From NCBI GenBank assembly GCA_015654915.1, contig JAATFY010000073.1, positions 1 through 12,032 on the forward strand: a stretch of 12,032 bases of DNA, in the 5' to 3' direction. A model generated the notes under the pieces. The model searched no databases. It worked only from the letters and a program-made list of their open reading frames with translations, and had not been told where the DNA came from. Each line of letters starts with the position of its first letter. The first letter of the stretch is position 1. This DNA comes from Rhodospirillales bacterium (GTDB lineage Bacteria > Pseudomonadota > Alphaproteobacteria > UBA9219). Both the position numbers and the translations under genes were made by a program. Below, piece after piece: positions 1-7,336 of the stretch.

Positions 1-955
1 GATCGTAGTTTTTGTAAACGCGGTGGCCGAAGCCCATCAGGCGGAAATTGTCGTTCTTGTCCTTGGCGCGCCGGATAATTTCGGGAATTTTATCCTTGCT
101 GCCGATTTCCATCAGCATTTTCAGAACCGCTTCGTTGGCGCCGCCATGTGCCGGGCCCCACAGCGACGTGATGCCGGCAGCGATGCAGGCGAACGGATTG
201 GCGCCGGAGGAACTGGCGAGGCGTACGGTCGATGTCGAGGCGTTCTGTTCGTGGTCAGCATGCAGGATGAAGATTTTATCCATCGCGCGCGCCAGAACCG
301 GATTGATCTTGTAGGGTTCGGCCGGAACCGAAAACATCATGTAAAGGAAGTTTTCGGCGTAGGACAGGCTGTTCTGCGGATAAACGAAAGGCTGGCCCAT
401 CATGTATTTGTAGGCCATGGCGGCCAGCGTCGGCATCTTGGCGATCAGCCGGTGGCAGGAGATCATGCGCTGCTCTTCGTCATGGATGTCGAGCGAGTCG
501 TGATAGAACGCGGCCAGACCGCCCACCACGCCGCACATCACGGCCATCGGATGCGCGTCGCGGCGGAAGCCGCTGTAGAACCGGATCAACTGTTCATGTA
601 CCATCGTGTGGTAGGTGATGTGCTTGACCCAATTTTGCTTCTCTTGCGGTTTCGGCAACTCGCCGTACTGGAGAAGATAGGCGACTTCCAGAAAATCGCT
701 TTTCTCGGCCAGCTGGTCGATCGGGTAGCCGCGATGGAGGAGGATGCCCTTGTCGCCGTCGATGAAGGTGATCTTGGATTCGCACGATCCGGTCGAGGTA
801 AAGCCGGGATCGAAAGTGAACATTCCCGTTTCGCCGTACAGTTTACGAATATCGATGACATCCGGCCCCATGGTTCCGGAAAAGACATCCAGTTTCCAGC
901 TTTTGCCGGTGGCGTCGTCGGTAAGGGTGACTGTTTTTTTCGGTGTGTCAGTCAT
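1..955 (-). CDS. gltA: Citrate synthase, 3' end cut by window edge
   Basis: Citrate synthase condenses oxaloacetate and acetyl-CoA to citrate, the entry step of the TCA cycle, in the cytoplasm. The reading frame runs from an ATG at 953-955 off the left edge, giving 318 codons of a family usually about 430 residues long. The beginning reads MTDTPKKTVTLTDDATGKSW. Two of the three catalytic residues are present: the histidine in GPAHGGAN (residue 270) and the one in GFGHRVYKNYD (residue 311). Their spacing of 41 equals that of E. coli His264/His305; the catalytic Asp lies outside the window. The N-terminal beta-domain typical of the Gram-negative hexameric enzyme is present. GAGGA lies 8 nt before the ATG and supports this start. 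gltX is 126 bp upstream on the same strand, and a candidate promoter lies between them, so gltA can be transcribed alone. Confidence 0.97.
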   Translation of the reverse strand, partial: MTDTPKKTVTLTDDATGKSWKLDVFSGTMGPDVIDIRKLYGETGMFTFDPGFTSTGSCESKITFIDGDKGILLHRGYPIDQLAEKSDFLEVAYLLQYGELPKPQEKQNWVKHITYHTMVHEQLIRFYSGFRRDAHPMAVMCGVVGGLAAFYHDSLDIHDEEQRMISCHRLIAKMPTLAAMAYKYMMGQPFVYPQNSLSYAENFLYMMFSVPAEPYKINPVLARAMDKIFILHADHEQNASTSTVRLASSSGANPFACIAAGITSLWGPAHGGANEAVLKMLMEIGSKDKIPEIIRRAKDKNDNFRLMGFGHRVYKNYD

Positions 956-1002
956 GGGTGTATCCTCGGGGGAAGTGGACGGGAAACCGGATGCAGAAAA
1001 GA

Positions 1003-1031
1003 ATGATAAAAGCTTTGGATTGCCAACGCAA
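1003..1031 (-). promoter_or_regulatory. Candidate gltA promoter
   Basis: On the minus strand TTGCGT (1026-1031) is followed after exactly 17 nt by TATCAT (1003-1008), which matches the -10 consensus at five of six positions. The predicted transcript would start near 996 and leave a leader of about 40 nt carrying the GAGGA ribosome site. The -35 box is weak, so an activator or another sigma factor is possible. This is a sequence match only. Confidence 0.5.
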
Positions 1032-1046
1032 ATTGCGAGGGCAATC
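1018..1046. promoter_or_regulatory. 29-bp dyad overlapping the gltA -35 box
   Basis: On the plus strand the outer arms are GATTGCC (1018-1024) and GGCAATC (1040-1046), a perfect 7-bp inverted repeat. Inside them CGCAA (1027-1031) and TTGCG (1033-1037) form a second perfect inverted pair around a single central base at 1032. Only the two dinucleotides between the arms fail to match. The one-base centre suits a protein operator better than an RNA hairpin, and no T-run follows on the minus strand, which argues against a gltX terminator. It covers the -35 box of the candidate gltA promoter, which would suit a repressor. The regulator is unknown. Confidence 0.5.
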
Positions 1047-1081
1047 AGGCTGTTTTATGGCGGAGAGAGGCTAATTTTGGG

Positions 1082-2491
1082 TTAACCGTCGGAACATGCC
1101 TGAATGCGCTTTAACGCCTCGTTTTTGCCCAGCAGCGCCGCAACCCCGAAAATCGGCGGCGATACGGTCGAGCCGGTCAGGGCCGCGCGCAGGGGCTGCG
1201 CCAGAGCGCCCAGCTTGAGGCCTGTTGCCTCGGCATAGGCGCGGAACAGACTTTCGATATTTTCGGACGTGAAATCGGCCAGCGCCTCCATCTGCGCCGC
1301 CAATTCTTTGAGGTGCTGCATGGCTTCCGGCGTCAGAAGCTTTTTCGTCTTGTCGTCCATCGTGAAGGGGCCGGTATGGAAATAGAACACGGCCATTTCG
1401 GCAAGCTCGACGATGGTCTGCGCGCGGGTCTTCAAATCCGGCATGGCGCGGGTAAGCAAATCGATCTGATGCATCGAAAGCGGCTGGCCCAAAGTTTTTG
1501 CGATAAAAGGTTCGGCAAGTCCGGCGAGGCGGCGGTTATCGCTTTCCTTGATGTAATGCGCGTTGATGCTGCCGAGCTTGACGAAATCGAAACGCGCTGG
1601 CGATTTTCCGACGCCATCGAAATCGAACCAGGCGATGGCCTGTTCGAGTGAGATGATTTCATCGTCGCCGTGCGACCAGCAGAGGCGCAGCAGGTAATTG
1701 CGGATGGCTTCGGGCAGGTAGCCGCGCTCGCGGTAATCGCTGACGGCTGGCGAGCCGTGGCGCTTGGAAAGCTTGGCGCCGTCGGGCCCCAATATCATCG
1801 GCATATGGGCGAAAATCGGAATGTCCCAGCCCATGGCTTTGTAAATCTGTACTTGCCGGAAGGTGTTGGTCATGTGGTCGTCGCCGCGGATCACGTGGGT
1901 GATGTTCATGTCATGGTCGTCGACGACAACCGCATGCATATAAGTCGGTGTACCATCGGCGCGGAGCAGAACCATGTCATCGAGCTGCGCGTTCTGCACC
2001 GTGATGCTGCCCATCACGGCGTCGTTCACTGTCGTCTCGCCGCTCTGCGGTGCCTTGAGGCGAATGACAGGTTTAATATCTTTCGGCGCATCGCCTGCGG
2101 GCCGGTCGCGCCAGCGCCCGTCATAGCGTTGCGGCAGGCCTTTGGCTTTCTGCTCGGCGCGCATTTCTTCTAGCTCCTGCGGCGAGGCGTAGCAATAATA
2201 AGCGGTGCCGTTGGCGACCATCTGCCGCGCCACTTCGGCGTGACGCTCGAAGCGCGCGAATTGCGAAATCGCATCGCCTTCCCAGTCGAGGCCGAGCCAC
2301 GTCATGCCTTCAAGAATGGTTTGTACGGATTCCGGCGTCGAACGCGCGCGGTCGGTATCCTCGATCCGCAGCAGCATTTTGCCGTTGTGATGCTTGGCAT
2401 AGAGCCAGTTGAACAAAGCGGTGCGGGCGCTGCCGATATGAAGGAAACCCGTGGGCGACGGGGCAAAACGGACGATAGGAGACGAAGCCAT
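1082..2491 (-). CDS. gltX: Glutamyl-tRNA synthetase
   Basis: Class I aminoacyl-tRNA synthetase that charges tRNA-Glu in the cytoplasm. The 469-residue length is normal. The Rossmann catalytic core carries the HIGH-type signature HIGS (residues 18-21, within APSPTGFLHIGSART), EDTDR (44-48), GDDHMTNT and the KMSKS-type loop KLSKR (240-244). The C-terminal third is the helical anticodon-binding region. Only one cysteine appears in the insertion domain, so a zinc site is unlikely. I start at the ATG at 2489-2491; a TTG two codons upstream (2495-2497) is in frame, but AGG lies only 3 nt before it and 9 nt before the ATG. Many alphaproteobacteria have two GluRS copies and make Gln-tRNA through GatCAB, so this enzyme could also charge tRNA-Gln; specificity cannot be read here. 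comEC diverges 47 bp away. Confidence 0.97.
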   Translation of the reverse strand: MASSPIVRFAPSPTGFLHIGSARTALFNWLYAKHHNGKMLLRIEDTDRARSTPESVQTILEGMTWLGLDWEGDAISQFARFERHAEVARQMVANGTAYYCYASPQELEEMRAEQKAKGLPQRYDGRWRDRPAGDAPKDIKPVIRLKAPQSGETTVNDAVMGSITVQNAQLDDMVLLRADGTPTYMHAVVVDDHDMNITHVIRGDDHMTNTFRQVQIYKAMGWDIPIFAHMPMILGPDGAKLSKRHGSPAVSDYRERGYLPEAIRNYLLRLCWSHGDDEIISLEQAIAWFDFDGVGKSPARFDFVKLGSINAHYIKESDNRRLAGLAEPFIAKTLGQPLSMHQIDLLTRAMPDLKTRAQTIVELAEMAVFYFHTGPFTMDDKTKKLLTPEAMQHLKELAAQMEALADFTSENIESLFRAYAEATGLKLGALAQPLRAALTGSTVSPPIFGVAALLGKNEALKRIQACSDG

Positions 2492-2538
2492 GGGCAAAAA
2501 CCTGATCGGGTGCTAAACAAGAAATCCCGCCCAATCTA

Positions 2539-4656
2539 GTGACTTCTTTCCCCCCTGTGAACCCATTCCGCGGCATTACCGGTTTATTTCGGCAGGAGCG
2601 CGAGCGCTGGCTGCTGTGGGCCCCCGTCGGCATGGGCGTTGGCCTTGTCGTCTATTTCAACCTCCCGTTCGAGCCGCCTTTGTGGGCTTTGGCGGCAACG
2701 CCGATTGTCATGCTGGCGACATGGCTTTTGCGACGGCGCTGGACTTTATTATTGATCACGGGCGCCTTGCTGACCTTCATGCTTGGTTTCAATGCGGCGC
2801 AAATCGAGACGCATCTCGATTACACGCCGATGCTCGACCGCGAGATGGGGCCGGTGGCGGTGACGGGGCGCCTGATGTTCACCGAAGTGATGCCGAATGG
2901 CGTGCGCCTGACGCTGAAGGATCCCGAGATCGGCCATTTGCCGCCCGGCAAAACGCCGGTCAAATTGCGGCTGAAGCTTAACAACAAAACATTCGCCGAT
3001 ATTCCGCCTGCCGGATCGCTCATTAATCTGTGGGCGCAAGTGGGGCCGTTCAGCGAGCCGGTCGAGCCGCATGCCAACGATTTCCGCTGGCAAAGTTATT
3101 TCCGGCATCTTGGCGGCCTCGGCTGGTCCTACAGCAGGATCGAGCTTATGGACGTCCAGCCGCCCGCGACTTCGTGGCGCGATAATTTCAGCCTGATGTT
3201 CGAACGCGCGCGGAATATTCTGGCGCAGCATGTCTACGCGCGACTGTCGGGCGACGTCGCCGCTATGACGGCGGCGCGGCTGAATGGTGAACAGACGGCG
3301 ATATCGCAGCCGGTGATCGAGGCTATGCGCATCGCAGGGCTTGCGCATCTTCTCTCGACCTCCGGTTTTCACGTCACCATTATGGGATTGCTGGTTTATT
3401 TCCCGCTCCGGGCGTTGCTCGCGCTGATCCCGTGGATCGCGTTGCGTTATCCCATCAAAAAATGGGCGGCGTGCGGCGCGATCATCTCGGCCACAGCCTA
3501 TACGCTTCTGGTCGGATCGCAGGCGGCGACGTTGCGCTCGATGCTGATGACCGGCATTGCCATGCTGGCGATTATCGTTGATCGCCGCTCGGCGCCGATG
3601 CGGCTTGTCATTCTCTCGGCGGCGCTGGTGATGATGATCGCGCCCGATGCCGTGGTGGGTCCGAGCTTCCAGATGTCGTTCGCGGCGGTGTTCTGTCTGA
3701 TCGCTTTCAATGAACGCGCATGGGGCTGGACGGCGGGACATTTCGAAAGCGTCATGCCCGAATGGGCTAGCTCTTTCGGCCGGCATATATGGGTGATTAT
3801 TCGCACCTCGCTGATAGCCACGGCGGCAACGACGCCGTTCGCCGTCTATCATTTCCAGACCTTCAGTTTTTACGGCTTTGTTGCCAATACCCTTGCCATC
3901 CCGCTGACCAGCTTCTGGGTGATGCCCTGCATCCTGATGGCCTATATCACCGTGCCGTTCGGGCTCGACGGCTGGTTCATCGACGGCGCGGGCGCGGGCA
4001 TTGCGGTGACGATTAAAATTGCGGAACAAGTGGCGTCGTGGCCTTATTCGATCATTTATCTGCCCGCAATGTCCTCATTCGTGCTGGTGATGACGGTATT
4101 CGGCGGGCTGTGGCTCTGTTTATGGAAGCGCCGCTGGCGCTATCTCGGCCTCGTGCCGATTGCCATGGCCGCCTTTTATCCGCTCTATGCGCCGCAGCCG
4201 GATTTCATGGTCGCACCCGACGGCAAGGAATGGGCGGCTCGGCTCGATGACGGGCGGCTGGCGGTGTCCAATCTTGATCATGATGCGTTTGCGGTCGAGC
4301 AATGGCGGCAGCGGCTTGGCAATATTCCAACCGTCGATGTGTACGAGTTGGCTCCATCCGAAAACCAATTGAGATGTGACGACGCGGGCTGCATCTATCA
4401 TCACGGAAAATATACGATTGCCATGCCGATACTGGAATCGGCGACGCTGGAGGATTGCGAAAAGGCCGACATTATTGTCGCCCCGTTTCTGGTGCGCGAC
4501 TGTCGTGCTGCGACCGTGATCGACGAGCCGGAATTCTGGCATCATGGCGCGCACGCGATTTACTTTACGCGGGATAAAATGCGGGTGGAATATGTCCGCG
4601 AACGGCGTGGTGAGCGGCCATGGTCAGTAGGGTGGGGGTATAGGCGGGAGGATTAG
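2539..4656 (+). CDS. comEC: ComEC/Rec2-family DNA uptake channel
   Basis: Predicted inner-membrane channel that carries single-stranded DNA into the cytoplasm during natural transformation. Of 705 residues, hydrophobic segments near 28-82 flank a first soluble domain (about 95-210, DUF4131-like). The Competence domain follows with its hallmark HLLSTSGFHVT (270-280) and FQMSFAAV (377-384), and many membrane helices run to about 550. The C-terminal ~150 residues are soluble, with four cysteines (613, 618, 640, 655), and contain no HxHxDH metallo-beta-lactamase motif, unlike Bacillus ComEC. I recall this tail, ending near RPW, from alphaproteobacterial ComEC. The GTG at 2539-2541 is the first possible start after an in-frame TGA at 2503-2505; no Shine-Dalgarno is visible. 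The next internal ATG would cut into the first membrane segment. It is convergent with the next gene, 8 bp apart. Other uptake genes are not in the window. Confidence 0.93.
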   Translation: MTSFPPVNPFRGITGLFRQERERWLLWAPVGMGVGLVVYFNLPFEPPLWALAATPIVMLATWLLRRRWTLLLITGALLTFMLGFNAAQIETHLDYTPMLDREMGPVAVTGRLMFTEVMPNGVRLTLKDPEIGHLPPGKTPVKLRLKLNNKTFADIPPAGSLINLWAQVGPFSEPVEPHANDFRWQSYFRHLGGLGWSYSRIELMDVQPPATSWRDNFSLMFERARNILAQHVYARLSGDVAAMTAARLNGEQTAISQPVIEAMRIAGLAHLLSTSGFHVTIMGLLVYFPLRALLALIPWIALRYPIKKWAACGAIISATAYTLLVGSQAATLRSMLMTGIAMLAIIVDRRSAPMRLVILSAALVMMIAPDAVVGPSFQMSFAAVFCLIAFNERAWGWTAGHFESVMPEWASSFGRHIWVIIRTSLIATAATTPFAVYHFQTFSFYGFVANTLAIPLTSFWVMPCILMAYITVPFGLDGWFIDGAGAGIAVTIKIAEQVASWPYSIIYLPAMSSFVLVMTVFGGLWLCLWKRRWRYLGLVPIAMAAFYPLYAPQPDFMVAPDGKEWAARLDDGRLAVSNLDHDAFAVEQWRQRLGNIPTVDVYELAPSENQLRCDDAGCIYHHGKYTIAMPILESATLEDCEKADIIVAPFLVRDCRAATVIDEPEFWHHGAHAIYFTRDKMRVEYVRERRGERPWSVGWGYRRED

Positions 4657-4664
4657 AGGATTAC

Positions 4665-5549
4665 TTATGCCATTAAAACAAGATGTCGCCTATTCGGGAA
4701 TGCAGGTTTTTCGGCTCCATCAGCACGCGCCCCAGGCCGTTGGGCTTCAATCGCAATTTCCGCACCCTGCCGCCCAAATTGTGCGCATAAAACCAGCGTA
4801 TCTGACGTTATCATATTCCGTCGTGTTTTGAGTATTTTGTCCAGCATATGCCTTCCGATCCGGGGGATTCGGCTGGCAAAAGAACCTTGATTGCCATGTT
4901 TTCTATCGTCATTTTCTTCGGCATCAATGGCTCGGACTATGGTGGGGATCAATTTGTCGTTATGTATTCTGCCGGCATTATCCAGAATTGTATTGAGTGC
5001 GTAATAACCTTGTTCACGAATCCACCAGTTGTGGGATGTGATAGATTTTATTACAGAGATAAGAGAAGCCTCTATGAGGCCATGACGGTTGGGTTGGGCC
5101 TTAAGAAGCTTGCCCAATCCTTCGCGCGCAACCTCTCGTGTATGTGTGAAAGCGCCGTCATCTTGTGGTGCGGCGGCTTGGGCAAGGGTAGAGGCGATCG
5201 CTTCATCCGCTTCCCAGCTTCTTGCCACTTCAGGATTATCAAGAATTGTTGATAGTAGCGTGAAGGTGCGATACCGGTTGACCCCATATTCGGCAATGGC
5301 TGTTTTTGTCCAGTTCAGAGCACGCGCCGCAAGCGCCGGCTCTCGATCGACAAGGAATTCGGCTTTTTGATAAAAGCCGTAAGTATTCTCAAAATCATGC
5401 CCATCAAGGTTCTGTTTATTTGTCATCCCCTCAATGGCCGCTAATGCATCTTCAACTGTAGCCTGACCGGAATCCAGAATGCCCTGCAAGCGCGACCTGT
5501 CGCCTGACAAAACAGCTTTCCATTCGATGGGGGATGTTGTCGATGTCAT
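4665..5549 (-). CDS. Hypothetical protein, helical-repeat-like
   Basis: I do not recognise this gene. The 294-residue protein has no signal peptide or membrane segment. From about residue 60 to 245 it looks like paired amphipathic helices, for example REPALAARALNWTKTAIAEY, EVAREGLGKLLKA, and SHNWWIREQGYYALNTILDN followed by KLIPTIVRAID. This resembles a HEAT/ARM-like alpha-solenoid, usually a binding scaffold; that is an inference. The ATG at 5547-5549 is supported by GAAGGG 9 nt upstream. The gene is more AT-rich than its neighbours and its codon third positions are less G/C-biased, which suggests transfer. The last ~45 residues (from about 250) are rich in Gly, Ala and Arg and look unlike folded protein, while another frame there looks coding (see 4673-4807). 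It sits between convergent comEC and lexA, with its own candidate promoter. Confidence 0.7.
   Translation of the reverse strand: MTSTTSPIEWKAVLSGDRSRLQGILDSGQATVEDALAAIEGMTNKQNLDGHDFENTYGFYQKAEFLVDREPALAARALNWTKTAIAEYGVNRYRTFTLLSTILDNPEVARSWEADEAIASTLAQAAAPQDDGAFTHTREVAREGLGKLLKAQPNRHGLIEASLISVIKSITSHNWWIREQGYYALNTILDNAGRIHNDKLIPTIVRAIDAEENDDRKHGNQGSFASRIPRIGRHMLDKILKTRRNMITSDTLVLCAQFGRQGAEIAIEAQRPGARADGAEKPAFPNRRHLVLMA
4673..4807 (-). pseudogene. Out-of-frame C-terminal tail remnant
   Basis: In the minus-strand frame one step away from the helical-repeat gene, 44 codons are open from just after a TAA (4808-4810) to a TAA at 4673-4675. They include WFYAHNLGGRV and end HSRIGDILF. About three quarters of the third positions in the last 40 codons are G or C, against about 40 percent in the annotated frame over the same DNA. 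Removing one A from the run at the ATA ACG junction would join it to the upstream frame as NMIRQIRWFY. It is therefore either the true C-terminus after a frameshift or the leftover end of another gene. There is no start codon, so it is not a gene by itself. Confidence 0.45.
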
Positions 5550-5689
5550 GATAAAAATCCCTTCAAATTATACTGTTCTAAAATCACCAGCTTTCGCAAT
5601 AGTGAATAACCACAAGAAGGGATGCTAATATAACGCTAGGGAATGTCAAATAGAGGAATGGTTATCCTTAGAATAAGAGGCAGGTATGG
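5550..5689. other. AT-rich spacer between helical-repeat gene and lexA
   Basis: This 140-bp spacer is clearly AT-rich and holds a candidate promoter (5622-5649) and an isolated TATAAT. No convincing terminator follows lexA: CTTATTCTAAG just past its stop gives only a four-pair stem with no T-run. No short coding frame with a ribosome site was seen. Confidence 0.6.
5622..5649 (-). promoter_or_regulatory. Candidate promoter of the helical-repeat gene
   Basis: On the minus strand a perfect TTGACA (5644-5649) is followed after 16 nt by TAGCAT (5622-5627), which matches the -10 consensus at four positions. The transcript would carry a leader of about 65 nt including the GAAGGG ribosome site. A perfect TATAAT (5567-5572) closer to the gene has no matching -35, and its start point would remove the ribosome site, so I prefer this one. 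Confidence 0.45.
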
Positions 5690-6409
5690 TTAATACCTTC
5701 TCACCAGCCCCACCAGCTTGCCCTGCACCTGCACATGGTCGGGCGCGTAGATTTGGGTTTCGTAATTCTTGTTGGCGGGTTTCAGTGCGATCTGGCCGCC
5801 GCGTTTCTCCAGATACTTCAGCGTCGCTTCGTTATCGTCCACCAGTGCTACGACAATCGCGCCGTTTTCGGCGGTATCGCATTTGCGGATGATGACGCGG
5901 TCGCCGTCCATGATGCCGGCTTCGATCATGGAATCGCCGGAGATTTCGAGCGCGTAATGCTCGGACGGATCGAACTTGCCGCGTGTGGCAATCAGGCCGA
6001 GCGGCACGTCGATATTGCTGTTGGGGTCGCGCATCGCCTCGATCGGCCGTCCGGCCGCGATGCGCCCATAGAGCGGAAGATTGACGCTCTGCGCCGCGGC
6101 GATGGCCGCCATGTCGGGCATGGATATGTTCGAGCCGGAAATACTCGGCATGCGCGACTTGCGCGCCGGTGATTTGGCGGCTTTGGCTTCCATGCCTTCG
6201 GGCATGCGTGTGATTTCGAGCGCGCGGGCGCGGTGCGGCAGGCGCTTGATGAAACCGCGTTCCTCAAGCCCCGTGATCAGCCGGTGGATGCCGGACTTGG
6301 ATTTGAGGCCGAGGGCGTCCTTCATCTCGTCGAACGAGGGCGGAACGCCGTCCACGGCCATCCGGTCGCGGATCAGGAGCAGGAGTTCTTTTTGCTTGCG
6401 CGTCAGCAT
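5690..6409 (-). CDS. lexA: SOS repressor LexA
   Basis: Represses the SOS regulon and cleaves itself when RecA filaments form on damaged DNA. Of 239 residues, the N-terminal winged helix-turn-helix (about 1-65) begins MLTRKQKELLLLIRDRM, and GLKSKSGIHRLITGLEERG carries the recognition helix. A linker follows, then the S24 peptidase domain. The self-cleavage bond is A119-G120 in GRIAAGRP. The catalytic dyad is Ser160 (SGDSM) and Lys198 (EATLKYL). All parts needed for autocleavage are intact. The ATG at 6407-6409 has GAGG six nt upstream. Upstream lie an alphaproteobacterial SOS box and a promoter, so the gene should repress itself. panC is upstream on the same strand with only 65 bp between them. 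Confidence 0.97.
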   Translation of the reverse strand: MLTRKQKELLLLIRDRMAVDGVPPSFDEMKDALGLKSKSGIHRLITGLEERGFIKRLPHRARALEITRMPEGMEAKAAKSPARKSRMPSISGSNISMPDMAAIAAAQSVNLPLYGRIAAGRPIEAMRDPNSNIDVPLGLIATRGKFDPSEHYALEISGDSMIEAGIMDGDRVIIRKCDTAENGAIVVALVDDNEATLKYLEKRGGQIALKPANKNYETQIYAPDHVQVQGKLVGLVRRY

Positions 6410-6459
6410 GGGGCACCTCGGTCAAAGGGAGGAGATAAGAACAAAACGGGAATATGAAT

Positions 6460-6474
6460 GTTCTACTTTAGTTC
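6460..6474 (-). promoter_or_regulatory. LexA operator (SOS box, GAAC-N7-GAAC)
   Basis: The minus strand reads GAACTAAAGTAGAAC, a perfect direct repeat GAAC-N7-GAAC, which is the established LexA site of alphaproteobacteria. It lies 51 bp before the lexA start and directly abuts the panC stop codon (6475-6477). Its second half overlaps the -10 box of the candidate lexA promoter, so LexA binding should block RNA polymerase. No other perfect site of this form was noticed in the spacers of the window. Confidence 0.92.
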
Positions 6475-6488
6475 TTATGGCCTGTCAA
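6460..6488 (-). promoter_or_regulatory. Candidate lexA promoter reaching into panC
   Basis: A perfect minus-strand -35 box TTGACA (6483-6488) is followed after 17 nt by TAGAAC (6460-6465), a weak -10 box. The -35 box is read in panC as part of its final codons (…AVDRP). The SOS box fills the spacer and overlaps the -10, a normal layout for a LexA-repressed promoter. The predicted start is near 6453. Confidence 0.55.
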
Positions 6489-7320
6489 CAGCCCTGTTAT
6501 CTATAAGGCGTGTCGCGCCTATGCGGGCGGCGGCCAGCAGGCGTGCAGGGGCTTTCAGCTCTCGTACCGGCGCGAGGGTTTGGGCATCCGCCAGCTCCAG
6601 ATAATCGACGGTAAAGCCCGCGGCGGCGAGATGCTTGAGCCCGTCTTTCAGGACGGCTTCGATATCCTGTCCTTCGAAAATTTTCTGCGCGGCCTCCGCC
6701 AAACTGCGCGGCAGGGCGAGGGCGCGCATGCGCTCGTCGGGTGAGAGATAAATGTTGCGGCTAGAGCAGGCGAGGCCGTCTTCATCGCGCACGATGGGAA
6801 TGCCGACGATGTGCACGGGAATATCCAGATCGCGCGCGACGCGGCGGATGATCAGAAGCTGCTGGTAATCTTTTTCGCCGAAGAAAGCCACGTCGGGCAT
6901 CGCCTGCAAAAGAAGCTTGACCACCACGGTGGCGACGCCGTTGAAATGGCCCGGCCGGTGCGCGCCTTCCAGAATTGTAGCGAGAGGCCCGGGATCGATC
7001 GCCGCAGAGAAACCCTCCGGATACATTTCTTCCACCGACGGTGTGTACAAAAGATCGCATCCGGCCTCGACCAGAAGCTTCCAGTCGGCCTCGATCCGGC
7101 GCGGGTATTTGCTTAAGTCCTCGTTCGGCGCGAACTGCGTCGGATTGAGGAAGATGCTGGTCACCGTGCGTTTGGCCACTTTCCGCGCCGCCGTCACCAG
7201 CGCCGCGTGGCCCTTATGCAGGGCGCCCATGGTCGGGATCAGCGCGACGGTTTCGCCGGCCTCGCGCCAGGGCAGAAGCGACAGGCGCAAATCGCGTACG
7301 GTGGAAACGGTGGGAAGCAT
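6475..7320 (-). CDS. panC: Pantothenate synthetase
   Basis: Joins pantoate and beta-alanine using ATP to make pantothenate, the precursor of coenzyme A, in the cytoplasm. The 281-residue length is normal. The nucleotidyltransferase fold carries PTMGALHKGH with the ATP-binding histidines 35 and 38, FLNPTQFAPNEDLSKYPR, the pantoate-binding GHFNGVATVV, FFGEKDYQQL (Lys150, Asp151) and the KMSKS-like loop SSRNIYLS (186-193). All the residues I would expect are present. The ATG at 7318-7320 has GAAGG five nt upstream. panB is not adjacent. A palindromic repeat element ends 16 bp before the start codon, so the panC promoter must lie in that element or transcription reads through from infC. The stop codon touches the lexA operator. 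Confidence 0.97.
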   Translation of the reverse strand: MLPTVSTVRDLRLSLLPWREAGETVALIPTMGALHKGHAALVTAARKVAKRTVTSIFLNPTQFAPNEDLSKYPRRIEADWKLLVEAGCDLLYTPSVEEMYPEGFSAAIDPGPLATILEGAHRPGHFNGVATVVVKLLLQAMPDVAFFGEKDYQQLLIIRRVARDLDIPVHIVGIPIVRDEDGLACSSRNIYLSPDERMRALALPRSLAEAAQKIFEGQDIEAVLKDGLKHLAAAGFTVDYLELADAQTLAPVRELKAPARLLAAARIGATRLIDNRAVDRP

Positions 7321-7336
7321 ACGGGCCTTCTTTTTT

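Noticed and set aside
23..1006. 327-residue plus-strand open frame
   Set aside because: It lies antisense to gltA, whose catalytic motifs are clear; the protein is rich in His, Gly and Arg without family motifs, as expected for a shadow frame in GC-rich DNA.
2749..4029. 426-residue minus-strand open frame
   Set aside because: Antisense to comEC, extremely rich in Arg and His, no recognisable domain; comEC explains the region.
5567..5572. Perfect TATAAT in front of the helical-repeat gene
   Set aside because: No -35 box at a suitable distance, and the expected start site would fall within the ribosome binding site; chance is likely in AT-rich DNA.
5606..5665. 7-bp inverted repeat ATAACCA / TGGTTAT flanking the promoter region
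   Set aside because: Arms are about 46 bp apart and short enough to occur by chance in AT-rich sequence.
6439..6442. Extra GAAC half site near the lexA operator
   Set aside because: It lies 17 bp from the nearest operator half in opposite orientation, not the seven-base direct spacing of LexA sites.
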